Source: CBDANZ01 sp965197865 (GTDB lineage: Bacteria; Acidobacteriota; Vicinamibacteria; Vicinamibacterales; CAVVIG01). From it: a stretch of 64,000 bases of DNA. The stretch lies in contig CBDANZ010000005.1 in NCBI GenBank assembly GCA_965197865.1, positions 62,001-126,000 on the forward strand, given 5' to 3'. A program made the translations under genes and the position numbers. Below, piece after piece: positions 24,093 through 33,334 of the stretch (its first letter is position 1; each line of letters starts with the position of its first letter). A model generated the notes under the pieces. It searched no databases. It was not told the DNA's origin and saw nothing but the letters and a program-made list of their open reading frames with translations.

Positions 24093-26461
24093 CGGGATCC
24101 GCGATGATACCCATGATGCGCTCGATCCGATCCGCGGCCGTTCTGGGTGCCGGCACGATGGGCGCGCAAATCGCCGCGCTTCTAGCAAACGTCGGCATCC
24201 CGACGCGGCTGTTGGATCTGACCCGCGAGGTCGCGCGCGATGGCCTAGAGCGCGCCACCGCGCTCAGACCGGATCCGTTCTTCACACGAGATGCCGCGGC
24301 GCTCATTACGACCGGCGGTTTCGATCGCGACCTGTCTCAGGTAGGCGGAGTCGATTGGATCATCGAAGCCATCGTCGAGCAGATCGAGATCAAGAGGTCG
24401 CTGCTCGAGCATGTCGAGAGGGTCCGGCGGGAGGGGACCATTGTGTCGTCGAACACGTCGGGCATCCCGATTGACGCGCTGACCGAAGGCCGCGGTGACG
24501 AGTTCAAGAGGCATTGGCTCGGCACCCACTTTTTCAATCCTCCGCGACATCTGCGGCTGCTCGAGGTGATTCCAACGCCGACGACCGATCCAGCCGTCGT
24601 CGAGCGCCTTTCGTATTTCGCTGATCATCGGCTCGGGAAGGGCGTTGTTGTCGCGAAGGACACCCCGAATTTCATCGCTAACCGCATCGGTCTGTTCGGC
24701 GTTGTCCAGACGCTCAGAACGCTCGAATCGGGCGAGTACACGATCGAGGAGATCGACGCCATGACCGGTCCGGTACTCGGCCGCCCGAAAAGCGCGACGT
24801 TGCGGACGCTGGACATCGCAGGCCTTGACGTCCTGGGGCACGTCGTTCGCAATTTGGCGGAGCGGCTGACCGACGAGGAATCGCATCGCGCGTTCGAGCT
24901 GCCTCTATTCGTTCAGGCCATGATCGAACGCGAATGGATCGGTGAAAAGGCGGGCCAGGGCTTCTACAAGCGGCAGCCGCCCTCACGGGCCGCCGGGGAA
25001 CCCGCCAAGAGCGATGGAACCGAAATTCTGGCCTTGGATCCCGCGTCGCTGTCGTACCATCCCAGGCAGCCGGTACACCTCGCGTCGCTCGACGCTGCGT
25101 GGTCCATCGAAGATGTCGGCCAGCGCCTAAGGACGCTGTTTCTCGGGCGCGACAAGGTCGGCGCTTTTCTGCGAGCCACGCTTGGGCGGACTCTTGTCTA
25201 CACCGCTCGCGTCGCCCCCGCAATCGCCCACTCGATCGACGATGTTGACCGCGCGATGAGATGGGGATTTGGCTGGGAGCGTGGTCCGTTCGAGATCTGG
25301 GACGCGATTGGCGTTCGAGCGGTCGTTGACGCTGTTCAGCCGGCTGATGTGCCGCCGCTCGTCGACAATCTGCTGCGCGCGCGTCGCGATCGGTTCCGTG
25401 AGGGAGCGCTCGCTCCCGCCGCCCCCAACCTACAGATTCTCAAAGCCGCCAAGGATCGTCAGCGTATCGTCCGGCGCAGTGCCGGCGCGAGCCTGGTCGA
25501 TCTGGGCGACGGCGTGCTCGCGGTCGAGTTCCATTCGAAGATGAACTCGATTGGCGGCGATACGATCCAAATATTGACCGCAGGCCTGAAGGAAGCTGCC
25601 GCGAACTTCGGGGCGTTGGTCATCGGCAACGACGCGTCAGATTTCTCGGTCGGCGCCAATCTGATGCTCGTGCTCCTCGAGGCGCAGGAAGGGAACTGGG
25701 ACGAGATCGATCTGATGATTCGCTCGCTCCAGAGCGCGACCTCCGCGCTTCGGTACGCCGAGGTGCCAGTCGTCGTGTGTCCCGCCGGTCTGGCGCTTGG
25801 CGGGGGCTGTGAGATCCTGCTGCACGCCGACCGCGTGCAGGCGGCGGCCGAGAGCTACATCGGCCAGGTCGAGGTCGGTGTGGGTCTGGTACCCGCCGGC
25901 GGCGGCACGAAAGAACTGCTCGCACGGGCGATGGAGCGAGAAGAAGCGGCTGCTGGAGCCGATCGGGCGGCGCCGCCGGGTCAGGCCGATCTGCTGGCGT
26001 TCGTGCAGCCGGTGTTCGAGACGATTGGATTCGGAAAGGTTTCAACGAGCGCGGCCGATGCGCGTCGGCTGGGGTTCCTCCGCGACGTGGACGCCGTCAC
26101 AATGAATCGCGACCGGGTCATGTTCGACGCCAAGACGCTCGCGCTGACTCGCGTCCGGGACGGATACCGGCCGCCGCCGAGGCGCACGGCCATTCCGGTC
26201 GGCGGCGACAGGGTCCTGGCGGCGCTCAAGCTCGGCGTGCATCTCGCGTGGCGAGCCGGTCGGGTCGGCGACTACGATGCGGTCGTCGGCCGGGCGCTGG
26301 CTAAGATCCTCGCCGGCGGAGCGCTGCCGCATCAGACGACGGTCAGCGAGGAGTACCTGCTCGACCTCGAACGGGAAGCGTTTCTCCAGTTGTGTGGCGA
26401 AGCGAAGACGATCGAGCGCATTCAGTACACGTTGAAGACCGGCAAGACGTTGAGGAATTGA
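24089..26461 (+). CDS. fadN: 3-hydroxyacyl-CoA dehydrogenase / enoyl-CoA hydratase, FadN type
   Basis: 790 aa bifunctional beta-oxidation enzyme, the length of Bacillus FadN. The NAD site is AAVLGAGTMGAQIAALLA near residue 16; HFFNPP and the second dehydrogenase lobe follow. The crotonase part lies in the C-terminal third (VIGNDASDFSVGANLM, then ALGGGCEILLHADRVQ), the reverse of the FadB order. It starts within the TetR stop codon. Several ATG codons in the first 10 positions make the exact start uncertain. Confidence 0.93.
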   Translation: MTGSAMIPMMRSIRSAAVLGAGTMGAQIAALLANVGIPTRLLDLTREVARDGLERATALRPDPFFTRDAAALITTGGFDRDLSQVGGVDWIIEAIVEQIEIKRSLLEHVERVRREGTIVSSNTSGIPIDALTEGRGDEFKRHWLGTHFFNPPRHLRLLEVIPTPTTDPAVVERLSYFADHRLGKGVVVAKDTPNFIANRIGLFGVVQTLRTLESGEYTIEEIDAMTGPVLGRPKSATLRTLDIAGLDVLGHVVRNLAERLTDEESHRAFELPLFVQAMIEREWIGEKAGQGFYKRQPPSRAAGEPAKSDGTEILALDPASLSYHPRQPVHLASLDAAWSIEDVGQRLRTLFLGRDKVGAFLRATLGRTLVYTARVAPAIAHSIDDVDRAMRWGFGWERGPFEIWDAIGVRAVVDAVQPADVPPLVDNLLRARRDRFREGALAPAAPNLQILKAAKDRQRIVRRSAGASLVDLGDGVLAVEFHSKMNSIGGDTIQILTAGLKEAAANFGALVIGNDASDFSVGANLMLVLLEAQEGNWDEIDLMIRSLQSATSALRYAEVPVVVCPAGLALGGGCEILLHADRVQAAAESYIGQVEVGVGLVPAGGGTKELLARAMEREEAAAGADRAAPPGQADLLAFVQPVFETIGFGKVSTSAADARRLGFLRDVDAVTMNRDRVMFDAKTLALTRVRDGYRPPPRRTAIPVGGDRVLAALKLGVHLAWRAGRVGDYDAVVGRALAKILAGGALPHQTTVSEEYLLDLEREAFLQLCGEAKTIERIQYTLKTGKTLRN

Positions 26462-26473
26462 CAGGGACGAAAC

Positions 26474-27337
26474 ATGCAGATCATCGATCGCGGCGCCGGT
26501 ATTCCGATCGTGGTCGTGCCTGGACTTCAGGGCCGGTGGGAATATATGCGGCCGGCGATCGACGCACTCGCAGAGTCCTTTCGAGTGATCACGTTTTCAC
26601 TCTGTGGGGAGCGCGACTGTCCGCCTTTCGATCCCGCCAGAGGACTCGACAACTTCGTCGGCCAGATCGGGGCGGCACTCGACGACCTCGGGCTCGGCCG
26701 CGCCGCGATTTGCGGTGTTTCGTTCGGAGGCCTCGCCGCGCTCAAGTTCGCAGCCGCCGAACCGCATCGGACGGCAGCGCTCATTCTCGTCTCGACTCCC
26801 GGGCCGGAGTGGCGCATGAGGCGGCGACACGAGATCTACACGCGTCTTCCGCGTGTCTTTGGGCCGTTATTCATCGTTGAAACGCCGTGGCGGCTTCGCG
26901 CTGAAATCGCTGCGGCGCTCCCGGAGCGCCGTGCGCGCTTGCGGTTTGCCCGGCACCAGCTCCTGACGGTGGCCATTGCGCCACTCTCGCTGTCGCGGAT
27001 GGCGTTAAGAGCGAGGCTCGTCGGCGCGACCGATATCGCTCGCGACTGCGTGCGCGTGTCTGTGCCCACGTTGGTGATCAGTGGAGATCCCGACCTGGAC
27101 CGCGTCGTCTCGGCTGACGGAACGGCGCAGTACGCCCGGCTGATTCCTGGCGCCAGCCTGGTTCGCATCGAACACACGGGCCATCTCGGTTCCATCACGA
27201 GGCCGAACGCGTTCTCGGCGGTTGTTCAGGATTTTCTCAAGGGAAACCCATATGCACGACGCAGTAATTGTTTCAGCCGTCCGCACACCGGTCGGCAAGG
27301 CGCCACACGGCATCTTCCGCGGCACACGCCCCGATGA
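26474..27337 (+). CDS. Alpha/beta-fold hydrolase
   Basis: 287 aa. The nucleophile elbow is GVSFGG near residue 80; a late acid (SGDPDLD) and the catalytic histidine (EHTGHLG) are in the expected order. It sits between fadN and fadA, which is unusual and suggests a thioesterase- or esterase-like job on acyl substrates (inference). Recognisable fold ends near PNAFSAVVQDFLKGNP, after which the frame runs 86 nt into fadA with an Arg/His-rich tail, as if the original stop was lost. Confidence 0.85.
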   Translation: MQIIDRGAGIPIVVVPGLQGRWEYMRPAIDALAESFRVITFSLCGERDCPPFDPARGLDNFVGQIGAALDDLGLGRAAICGVSFGGLAALKFAAAEPHRTAALILVSTPGPEWRMRRRHEIYTRLPRVFGPLFIVETPWRLRAEIAAALPERRARLRFARHQLLTVAIAPLSLSRMALRARLVGATDIARDCVRVSVPTLVISGDPDLDRVVSADGTAQYARLIPGASLVRIEHTGHLGSITRPNAFSAVVQDFLKGNPYARRSNCFSRPHTGRQGATRHLPRHTPR

Positions 27338-28430
27338 GCTCGCAGCGACGGCGCTTGCCGCGGCGCTCGCTCGCATCCCGCCAGTCCAGCCGGCCGAGAT
27401 CGACGACGTGATTCTCGGGTGCGCGATGCCCGAGGCCGAGCAGGGCATGAACGTCGCGCGCATCGCCAGTCTGCGCGCCGGCATTCCCGTCGGTGCATCC
27501 GCCGTGACCATCAACCGGTTCTGCTCGTCCGGCCTGCAGGCGGTCGCCTTTGCCGCCGAGCGGATCCGATGTGGATCGGCGGACGCGATTCTGGCGGGCG
27601 GAACCGAGTCGATGAGCCTGGTGCCGATGGGCGGTCACACGGTGGCGCCGAACCCGACACTGGTCGATACGTACCCGGACGTGTACCTGAGCACCGGCCT
27701 AGTGGCCGAAAACCATGCGCGCGAGTCGCGTATCTCGCGCCACGATCAGGATGCGTTTGCGCTCAGAAGCCATCAGCGCGCGATCGCAGCGATCGACGGC
27801 GGCCGTTTTGCCGAAGAGATCGTCTCCGTGGCGGCGCGAGTCGTCCAGAGCCAGAACGACGGTCGTCCGCTGGCGAGCGACGTCACAGTCGCGACAGACG
27901 AAGGGCCGCGTCGCGACACGTCGCTGGACGCGCTGGCGAAGCTTCGCCCGGCGTTCCACGCGCGTGGAACGGTGACCGCCGGAAACTCTTCGCAGATGAG
28001 CGACGGCGCCGCCGCCCTCGTTCTCACCTCGGACGAATACGCGCGGGCGCGAGGGCTGTCGCCCCTCGCGCGGTTCGTGGCGTTTGCGACCGCCGGCGTC
28101 GAGCCGGAGCGGTTCGGCATCGGCCCGGTCCCGGCAATCCGCAAAGCCCTGAAGCTGGCCGGCCTGTCGATCGGTCAGATCGATCTTGTCGAGCTGAATG
28201 AAGCGTTCGCCGCGCAGGTCCTTGCATGCCTGAAAGCGCTGCCGATCGATCCCGAACGACTGAACGTCAACGGCGGCGCAATCGCGCTCGGCCATCCCCT
28301 CGGGTGCAGCGGCGCGAAACTGACGACGACGTTGTTGTACGAAATGAAGCGCCGAACTGCCAAGTTCGGCATGGTGACTATGTGTGTGGGCGGCGGCATG
28401 GGCGCGGCGGGAATCTTCGAGCGGATGTAG
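27252..28430 (+). CDS. fadA: Acetyl-CoA C-acyltransferase (3-ketoacyl-CoA thiolase) FadA
   Basis: 392 aa thiolase closing the beta-oxidation cycle. Active-site cysteine in NRFCSSGLQA, the NEAFAAQ segment, the GHPLGCSGAK histidine motif and the C-terminal CVGGGMGAAG cysteine are intact. The ATG at 27252 is preferred over one 30 nt upstream because the family starts DAVIVSAVRTP. It overlaps the end of the hydrolase frame and is followed 18 nt later by fadE. Confidence 0.95.
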   Translation: MHDAVIVSAVRTPVGKAPHGIFRGTRPDELAATALAAALARIPPVQPAEIDDVILGCAMPEAEQGMNVARIASLRAGIPVGASAVTINRFCSSGLQAVAFAAERIRCGSADAILAGGTESMSLVPMGGHTVAPNPTLVDTYPDVYLSTGLVAENHARESRISRHDQDAFALRSHQRAIAAIDGGRFAEEIVSVAARVVQSQNDGRPLASDVTVATDEGPRRDTSLDALAKLRPAFHARGTVTAGNSSQMSDGAAALVLTSDEYARARGLSPLARFVAFATAGVEPERFGIGPVPAIRKALKLAGLSIGQIDLVELNEAFAAQVLACLKALPIDPERLNVNGGAIALGHPLGCSGAKLTTTLLYEMKRRTAKFGMVTMCVGGGMGAAGIFERM

Positions 28431-28448
28431 CAGGGGGAGTCAACAATA

Positions 28449-30251
28449 ATGTCTTCAACGACGGCTTCACCCGCGACTTCGATGCTCCGCGGCGGCGAGT
28501 GGCTGCTCCAGCGGTCCGACCCCGCCGACGTGTTCACCCCCGAGCGGATCACCGAGGAGCAGCGGCTCATCGCGCAGACTGTCTCCGGCTTCGTCCGCAA
28601 CGACGTGCTGCCCGTTCTGGATCGGCTCGAAGCAAAGGACTGGACGCTTGCGCGCCAGCTCCTGAAGCGGTGCGGCGAGCTCGGGTTACTCGGCGTTGAC
28701 GTCGCCGAGGCGTACGGCGGCGTGCAGCTCGACAAGACAACGTCGATGATCGTGAGTGAGGAGATGTCAACGTCGGCATCGTTTGGCGCCACCTTCGGCG
28801 CCCAATCGAACCTGACGGTCCTGCCATTGTCGCTTTTCGGCGCCGAGGCGCAGAAGCGCAAGTACTTGCCGCGGCTCCTCACCGGCGAGCTGATTGGCGC
28901 GTACTGCCTGAGCGAGGCGGGCTCGGGCTCCGACGCCCTCGGCGCGAAGGCGCGCGCCACGCCTCTCGCAGACGGCAGCTTCGTGCTGAACGGCGAAAAG
29001 ATGTGGATTACGAATGGCGGGTTCGCGGACATCTTCATCGTGTTCGCCAAGGTCGTTGACGACAAAGGCGAACACTTCTCCGCGTTCATCGTCGAACGCA
29101 CGTTCGCCGGCGTGACGAGCGGCAAGGAAGAGCACAAGATGGGGCTGCACGGATCCTCGACGACGCCGGTCGTCCTCCGGGACGTGAGCGTGCCTGCCGA
29201 GAACCTGCTCGGTGAGGTCGGCATGGGCCATAAGATCGCGTTCAACGTTCTGAACTTCGCGCGGTTCAAGCTGGGCGCCATGTGCATCGGCGGAGCGCGG
29301 GTCGGCATCGCCGAATCCGCCCGGTACGCAGGCGAGCGGAAGCAGTTCGGACAGCCGATCGCGTCCTTTGGGGCTATCAAGTACAAGATCGCCGAGATGG
29401 TCGTGCGGACCTACGCGATCGAGAGCCTTATCTACCGGACAGCCGGCATGATCGACGCGCGCATCGCGGCGGCGCCTCACGAAGGGGTGGACCAGTCAGT
29501 TGTGCTTGCCACGTTCGAGGAATATGCGATCGAAGCGTCGATCGCAAAAGTCGCCGGCAGCGAGATGCTGAACTTCGTGTTCGACGAGAACATTCAGGTT
29601 CACGGCGGCAACGGCTTCGTGCGCGACTACCCGGCCGAGCGGCATTACCGCGATTCGCGCGTGAACCGCATTTTCGAAGGCACCAACGAGATCAACCGGC
29701 TGCTGATTCCCAGCATGCTCGCGCGCCGCGCTGCGAAGGGGGAGCTGCCCGTCACCGCTGCAGCCAGGGCATTGCAGGACGAGCTTCTGGGACCTCCGAC
29801 GGTGCCCTCACCGACCGACGACTCGGCGCTTGCCGAGGAGGGGCGCGCGATCGAGGCCTTCAAGAAGGCGGCGTTGATGGTGCTCGGCCTGGCGATGCAG
29901 ACCTATCGAGAGAAGCTCGGCGACGAGCAGGAAGTGTTGATCCACCTGGCCGACATCCTGATGGACGTGTACGCGGCAGACAGCGCGGTACTGCGGGCAG
30001 AGGCGGCGGCCCGGTCGCGGGCTCCGCGCGCGGCGCTGCACATCGACGCAGCGCGCGTGTTCGTCAACGACGCAGGGATGCGCATCGACGCATCCGCGCG
30101 GCAGGCGCTTGCCGCCATGGTCGAAGGCGACATGCTACGGACTACGCTTGCGGCGCTGCGGCGGCTGTTCAGGATGACACCCGTGAATACGGTCGTGGCG
30201 CGGCGCCGCCTTGCCGAGGAAACCGTCTCGTGGGGTGGATACGTTTTCTAG
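28449..30251 (+). CDS. fadE: Acyl-CoA dehydrogenase, FadE type (about 600 aa)
   Basis: 600 aa FAD enzyme for the first step of beta-oxidation, with the extended C-terminal domain typical of Bacillus FadE. FAD/substrate motifs YCLSEAGSGSDALG and MWITNGGFADI are present; the candidate catalytic glutamate is in TFEEYAIEAS, and the C-terminal VHGGNGFVRDYPAERHYRDS segment is complete. It is the last gene of the tetR-fadN-hydrolase-fadA-fadE operon. Confidence 0.94.
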   Translation: MSSTTASPATSMLRGGEWLLQRSDPADVFTPERITEEQRLIAQTVSGFVRNDVLPVLDRLEAKDWTLARQLLKRCGELGLLGVDVAEAYGGVQLDKTTSMIVSEEMSTSASFGATFGAQSNLTVLPLSLFGAEAQKRKYLPRLLTGELIGAYCLSEAGSGSDALGAKARATPLADGSFVLNGEKMWITNGGFADIFIVFAKVVDDKGEHFSAFIVERTFAGVTSGKEEHKMGLHGSSTTPVVLRDVSVPAENLLGEVGMGHKIAFNVLNFARFKLGAMCIGGARVGIAESARYAGERKQFGQPIASFGAIKYKIAEMVVRTYAIESLIYRTAGMIDARIAAAPHEGVDQSVVLATFEEYAIEASIAKVAGSEMLNFVFDENIQVHGGNGFVRDYPAERHYRDSRVNRIFEGTNEINRLLIPSMLARRAAKGELPVTAAARALQDELLGPPTVPSPTDDSALAEEGRAIEAFKKAALMVLGLAMQTYREKLGDEQEVLIHLADILMDVYAADSAVLRAEAAARSRAPRAALHIDAARVFVNDAGMRIDASARQALAAMVEGDMLRTTLAALRRLFRMTPVNTVVARRRLAEETVSWGGYVF

Positions 30252-30254
30252 GGC

Positions 30255-30379
30255 AGGTTGGCCTGGTAGGAAAGGCGGGGCAGGTGAGACCGATAGGGAA
30301 ACTAGCGCAGGTCGGTAGAATGAGAAGCGTGTGCGACGTGCCCTTGGCGCCTTCCCTTCACGCCCTACCAGGCCTACCT
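30255..30379. repeat. 16-bp inverted repeat flanking the DUF1684 gene start
   Basis: AGGTTGGCCTGGTAGG (30255-30270) and CCTACCAGGCCTACCT (30364-30379) pair at 15 of 16 positions, 93 nt apart. The intervening DNA contains the ATG at 30320. The downstream arm and its CCTACC repeats encode part of the signal peptide, so the structure would enclose the translation start. Confidence 0.6.
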
Positions 30380-30982
30380 ACCCTACCCGGCCTACCCACC
30401 CTCGCCCTTTTGTTTCTGATCGCCGCGGTGGCCTGCAACCCGAAACCACCAGACGAAGCGGACTACGTCGGCCGGATCGCGGCAGCCCGGAATGCCAAGG
30501 ACACGCTGTTTCTGAAAGCTGCCGAACCAGTGCCCGCCGGACGAAAGACCAAGCTTCTGCCGCTCGAGTATTTCCCGATCAACCCGGCGTATGACGTGCC
30601 GGCGGTTCTGAAGCCGTTTGCCGAAATGGCCACTGTGGACATGCCGACGTCGACCGGAACCGTGGACAAGATGCGCCGGGTCGGATCGCTCGAGTTCGTG
30701 TTGCACGGAATGCCGACGAAGCTGACGGCGTTCGTGCCGGCAGCCTCGCCAAGCATCGAGAGTTTGTTCGTACCGTTCAGCGACATCACGAGCGGTGTCG
30801 AAACCTATCAGTCTGGCCGCTACCTGGATCTCGATCGAACCGCGACCGGCATCTATCAGATCGACTTCAATCTCGCATACAACCCGTACTGTTACTTCAG
30901 TCCCGTGTGGGTGTGTCCGATTCCGCCGCGCGAGAATCGCCTGCCGGTGCGGATTGAAGCTGGTGAACGGACAAAGCCCTGA
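30320..30982 (+). CDS. DUF1684 putative lipoprotein
   Basis: 220 aa from the ATG at 30320. A signal segment with repeated LPGLPTLPGLPTL is followed by a lipobox-like AAVAC (Cys near residue 37). The body matches the DUF1684 family: LLPLEYFPINPAYDVPA, then FLVPFSDITSG-like LFVPFSDITSG, and the terminal DFNLAYNPYCYFSPVW with PIPPRENRLPVRIEAGE. Function unknown. The signal-peptide repeats are made of CCTACC units, which look recently expanded. Confidence 0.8.
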   Translation: MRSVCDVPLAPSLHALPGLPTLPGLPTLALLFLIAAVACNPKPPDEADYVGRIAAARNAKDTLFLKAAEPVPAGRKTKLLPLEYFPINPAYDVPAVLKPFAEMATVDMPTSTGTVDKMRRVGSLEFVLHGMPTKLTAFVPAASPSIESLFVPFSDITSGVETYQSGRYLDLDRTATGIYQIDFNLAYNPYCYFSPVWVCPIPPRENRLPVRIEAGERTKP

Positions 30983-30996
30983 CGATTCGAGCGATC

Positions 30997-31689
30997 GTGT
31001 TCGATTTCGACGGCGTCATCGCGAACAGTGAGCCGCTGCACTGCCGCACGTTCCGCGACGTGCTTGACAAAGAGGGCGTGACAGTGAGCGAATCGGACTA
31101 CTACACGCGCTATCTCGGATTCGACGATGCCGGCGCGTTTGCGGCCGTGGCGGCGGACCGCGGACGACTATGGAGCACGAAGCACATCGCAAACCTGGTC
31201 CGCCACAAGGCGGCGCTGCTCGAAGAGCTCGAGTGCGATCAATCGATGTTGTTTCCCGGCTCGCGAGCGGCCATCCGACGCCTGGCCGCCGCACGCCCTT
31301 TAGGCATTGCCTCCGGCTCGCTGCGCCAAGACATCATGCGCGTGCTGGAGCGCGAACACCTCGTAAAGCATTTCGCCGCCGTCGTTGCCGCAGAGGACAC
31401 GTCGGTGAGCAAGCCGGCGCCCGATCCCTACGTGCGAGCGGTTGATCGGCTGTCGGTCGCAACCGGCCTGTCCTTGACACCATCGGAATGCGTGGCGGTC
31501 GAAGACTCAGAGTGGGGGATCGACTCGGCCCGAGCAGCGGGCCTGCGCACCGTTGCAATCACGCACACGTATCCGGCGACCGCCCTTCCGGGCGCCGACC
31601 TTGTCATCGCCCATCTCGATACGCTGACCTTGGAACTTCTGAGCAGCATCGATGATCGGGTTCGGCCGGCTGGTCATTCAGCTTTCTGA
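30997..31689 (+). CDS. HAD-family phosphatase, beta-phosphoglucomutase-like
   Basis: 230 aa from the GTG at 30997. Motif I is FDFDGVIAN (nucleophile Asp), motif II ASGS, Lys in SKPAPDP, and motif IV VEDSEWGID. The family normally starts a few residues earlier (IRAIVFDFDG), and those codons exist (ATT at 30985), but no ATG, GTG or TTG is available there. So either the GTG is used or ATT initiates by coupling to the DUF1684 stop, which it adjoins. Substrate unknown. Confidence 0.87.
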   Translation: MFDFDGVIANSEPLHCRTFRDVLDKEGVTVSESDYYTRYLGFDDAGAFAAVAADRGRLWSTKHIANLVRHKAALLEELECDQSMLFPGSRAAIRRLAAARPLGIASGSLRQDIMRVLEREHLVKHFAAVVAAEDTSVSKPAPDPYVRAVDRLSVATGLSLTPSECVAVEDSEWGIDSARAAGLRTVAITHTYPATALPGADLVIAHLDTLTLELLSSIDDRVRPAGHSAF

Positions 31690-31873
31690 ATCGGTGCGAA
31701 CATCTAGCGTAAGCGTGTCGAAATTGACCCGGATTGGCCTGCTGCATGCTCTGTGGAACTTTCAGTCTCTTCCGCCTTGCAGTTCGACGGCCGAGCCCTC
31801 CTGACGCCGAAAGCCCCGTCGTGTGAGTCTAGGGAAAGCACTCCACGTCCGATAACTGTTGCGGAGGCATTCG

Positions 31874-33276
31874 ATGCAGTTCATGAAGGTATGGCCGTGG
31901 TTTGTCGTGGCGCTCCTGGCGACAACGGGCCTCGCGACTGCCCAGAGCACAAGCGGCACGATCTCCGGTCGCGCCATCGACAGCCAGGACCGGCCGATGG
32001 CCGGCGTCACGGTGAGCGTCAAGTCGGCGAACTTGCAGGGCGTCCGCACGGCGGTGACGTCCGCGAATGGCGACTACATCATCACGCTTCTGCCGCCCGA
32101 CGCGTACACGATCACGTTCGAGTTGAGCGGCTTCCAGCAGCAGCAGCGGACGATTACTCTCGTACCCACACAGGTGCTGCCGGTCGATGTAACGATGGGA
32201 CTGACGGCGATTTCCGAGACAGTCGAAGTCGTGGGCCGGGCGACCGATGTGCTGACGCAGACCGCTCAGGTCGCGACGAATTTCAACCAGGATCTCATCT
32301 CGACACTTCCGACCAACCGCGACATCAATGCAGCCTTGCTCCTCGCACCGTCAGTTCACCCAACGGGGCCTCTCGGCTTCTACTCGACTGCTGGCTCGAT
32401 GTCGTACGAGAACTTGTTCATGGTGAACGGCGTCACGGTGAACGAACACCTGCGTGGACAAGCGTACGATCTGTACATCGAGGATGCCATCCAGTAAACG
32501 ACGATTGCCGCTGCCGGGATCTCGACAGAGTACGGTCGGTTTGACGGCGGCGTGGTGAACGTGATTGCCAGGTCTGGCGGCAACCCCTTCAGCGGTTCGT
32601 TCCGTCAGACGCTCAACAACGACAATTGGCTGGCGCTCACGCCGTTTGCGGCCGACGTGAAGGCCGATAAGGGACTGCCGACTTACGAATACACTCTCGG
32701 CGGTCCGGTGCTCCGCGATCGACTGTGGTTCTTCGCGACGGGCCGCCTACAGGAGACGGAAGAAGCCAGGACGCTGGTCATTACCAACATTCCGTACAGC
32801 TTCACCAACGCGCTGCGACGCTACGAGGCGAAGGCGACCTACGCCCTGAGCGGTAGGCATCGGTTCCAAGGCGCCTATACGAGGTCCACCGAGAGCCAGA
32901 CGAACCAGGCGCAGAATCCCGCGATCGTCATGGACGCCAACAGCCTCTACGATGCCAGACGAGCGATGGATCTGTTTCCCTCAATTACTACGGCATCCTG
33001 ACGCCGGCGTTCTCCATCGAAGCCCGCTATTCGTCCCGCAACGAAACGTTGAAGGACCGTGGCGGCTGCAGCCAAGTGGTCGCCCAAAACGGGGGCTCGG
33101 TCCGGCTCGATCGCATTGATCAGACGGCGAAAATCCTTGCGCCCTTCGATCCGTTCACGACGACCCCTATTGAGGGCATCCACTGGACGAAAGGAGCCAA
33201 TTTCGGAACGGGACTCAGCCGACTCGCGTACACGTCGCCGCGAGCCGGCCGGATCTCTTTCGGCGTGCGGTTCTAG
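31874..33276 (+). pseudogene. TonB-dependent receptor with carboxypeptidase-like N-terminal domain, decayed
   Basis: A good start (GGAGG 6 nt before the ATG at 31874) with signal peptide, then a carboxypeptidase-regulatory-like domain (GTISGRAIDSQDRPMAGV) and plug domain (LFMVNGVTVNEH). TAA at 32495 interrupts AIQ*TTIAAAGISTEYGRFD. A frameshift near 32975 follows ARRAMDLF, and then ARYSSRNETLKD is joined abruptly to a barrel C-terminus (PFNPF-like APFDPFTTTPIEGIHW ending FGVRF). The middle of the barrel, probably several hundred codons, is deleted. Confidence 0.9.
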
Positions 33277-33334
33277 CATCGAGCATCGTGCTCACCTTCG
33301 GCCGGACCTTGCGTGGACGTGTATTCTGTTGCTA

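Noticed and set aside
29282..30982. 566-codon fusion of an upstream region with the DUF1684 protein
   Set aside because: The first 340 codons are a shadow of fadE in another frame; only the part from 30320 is protein-like.
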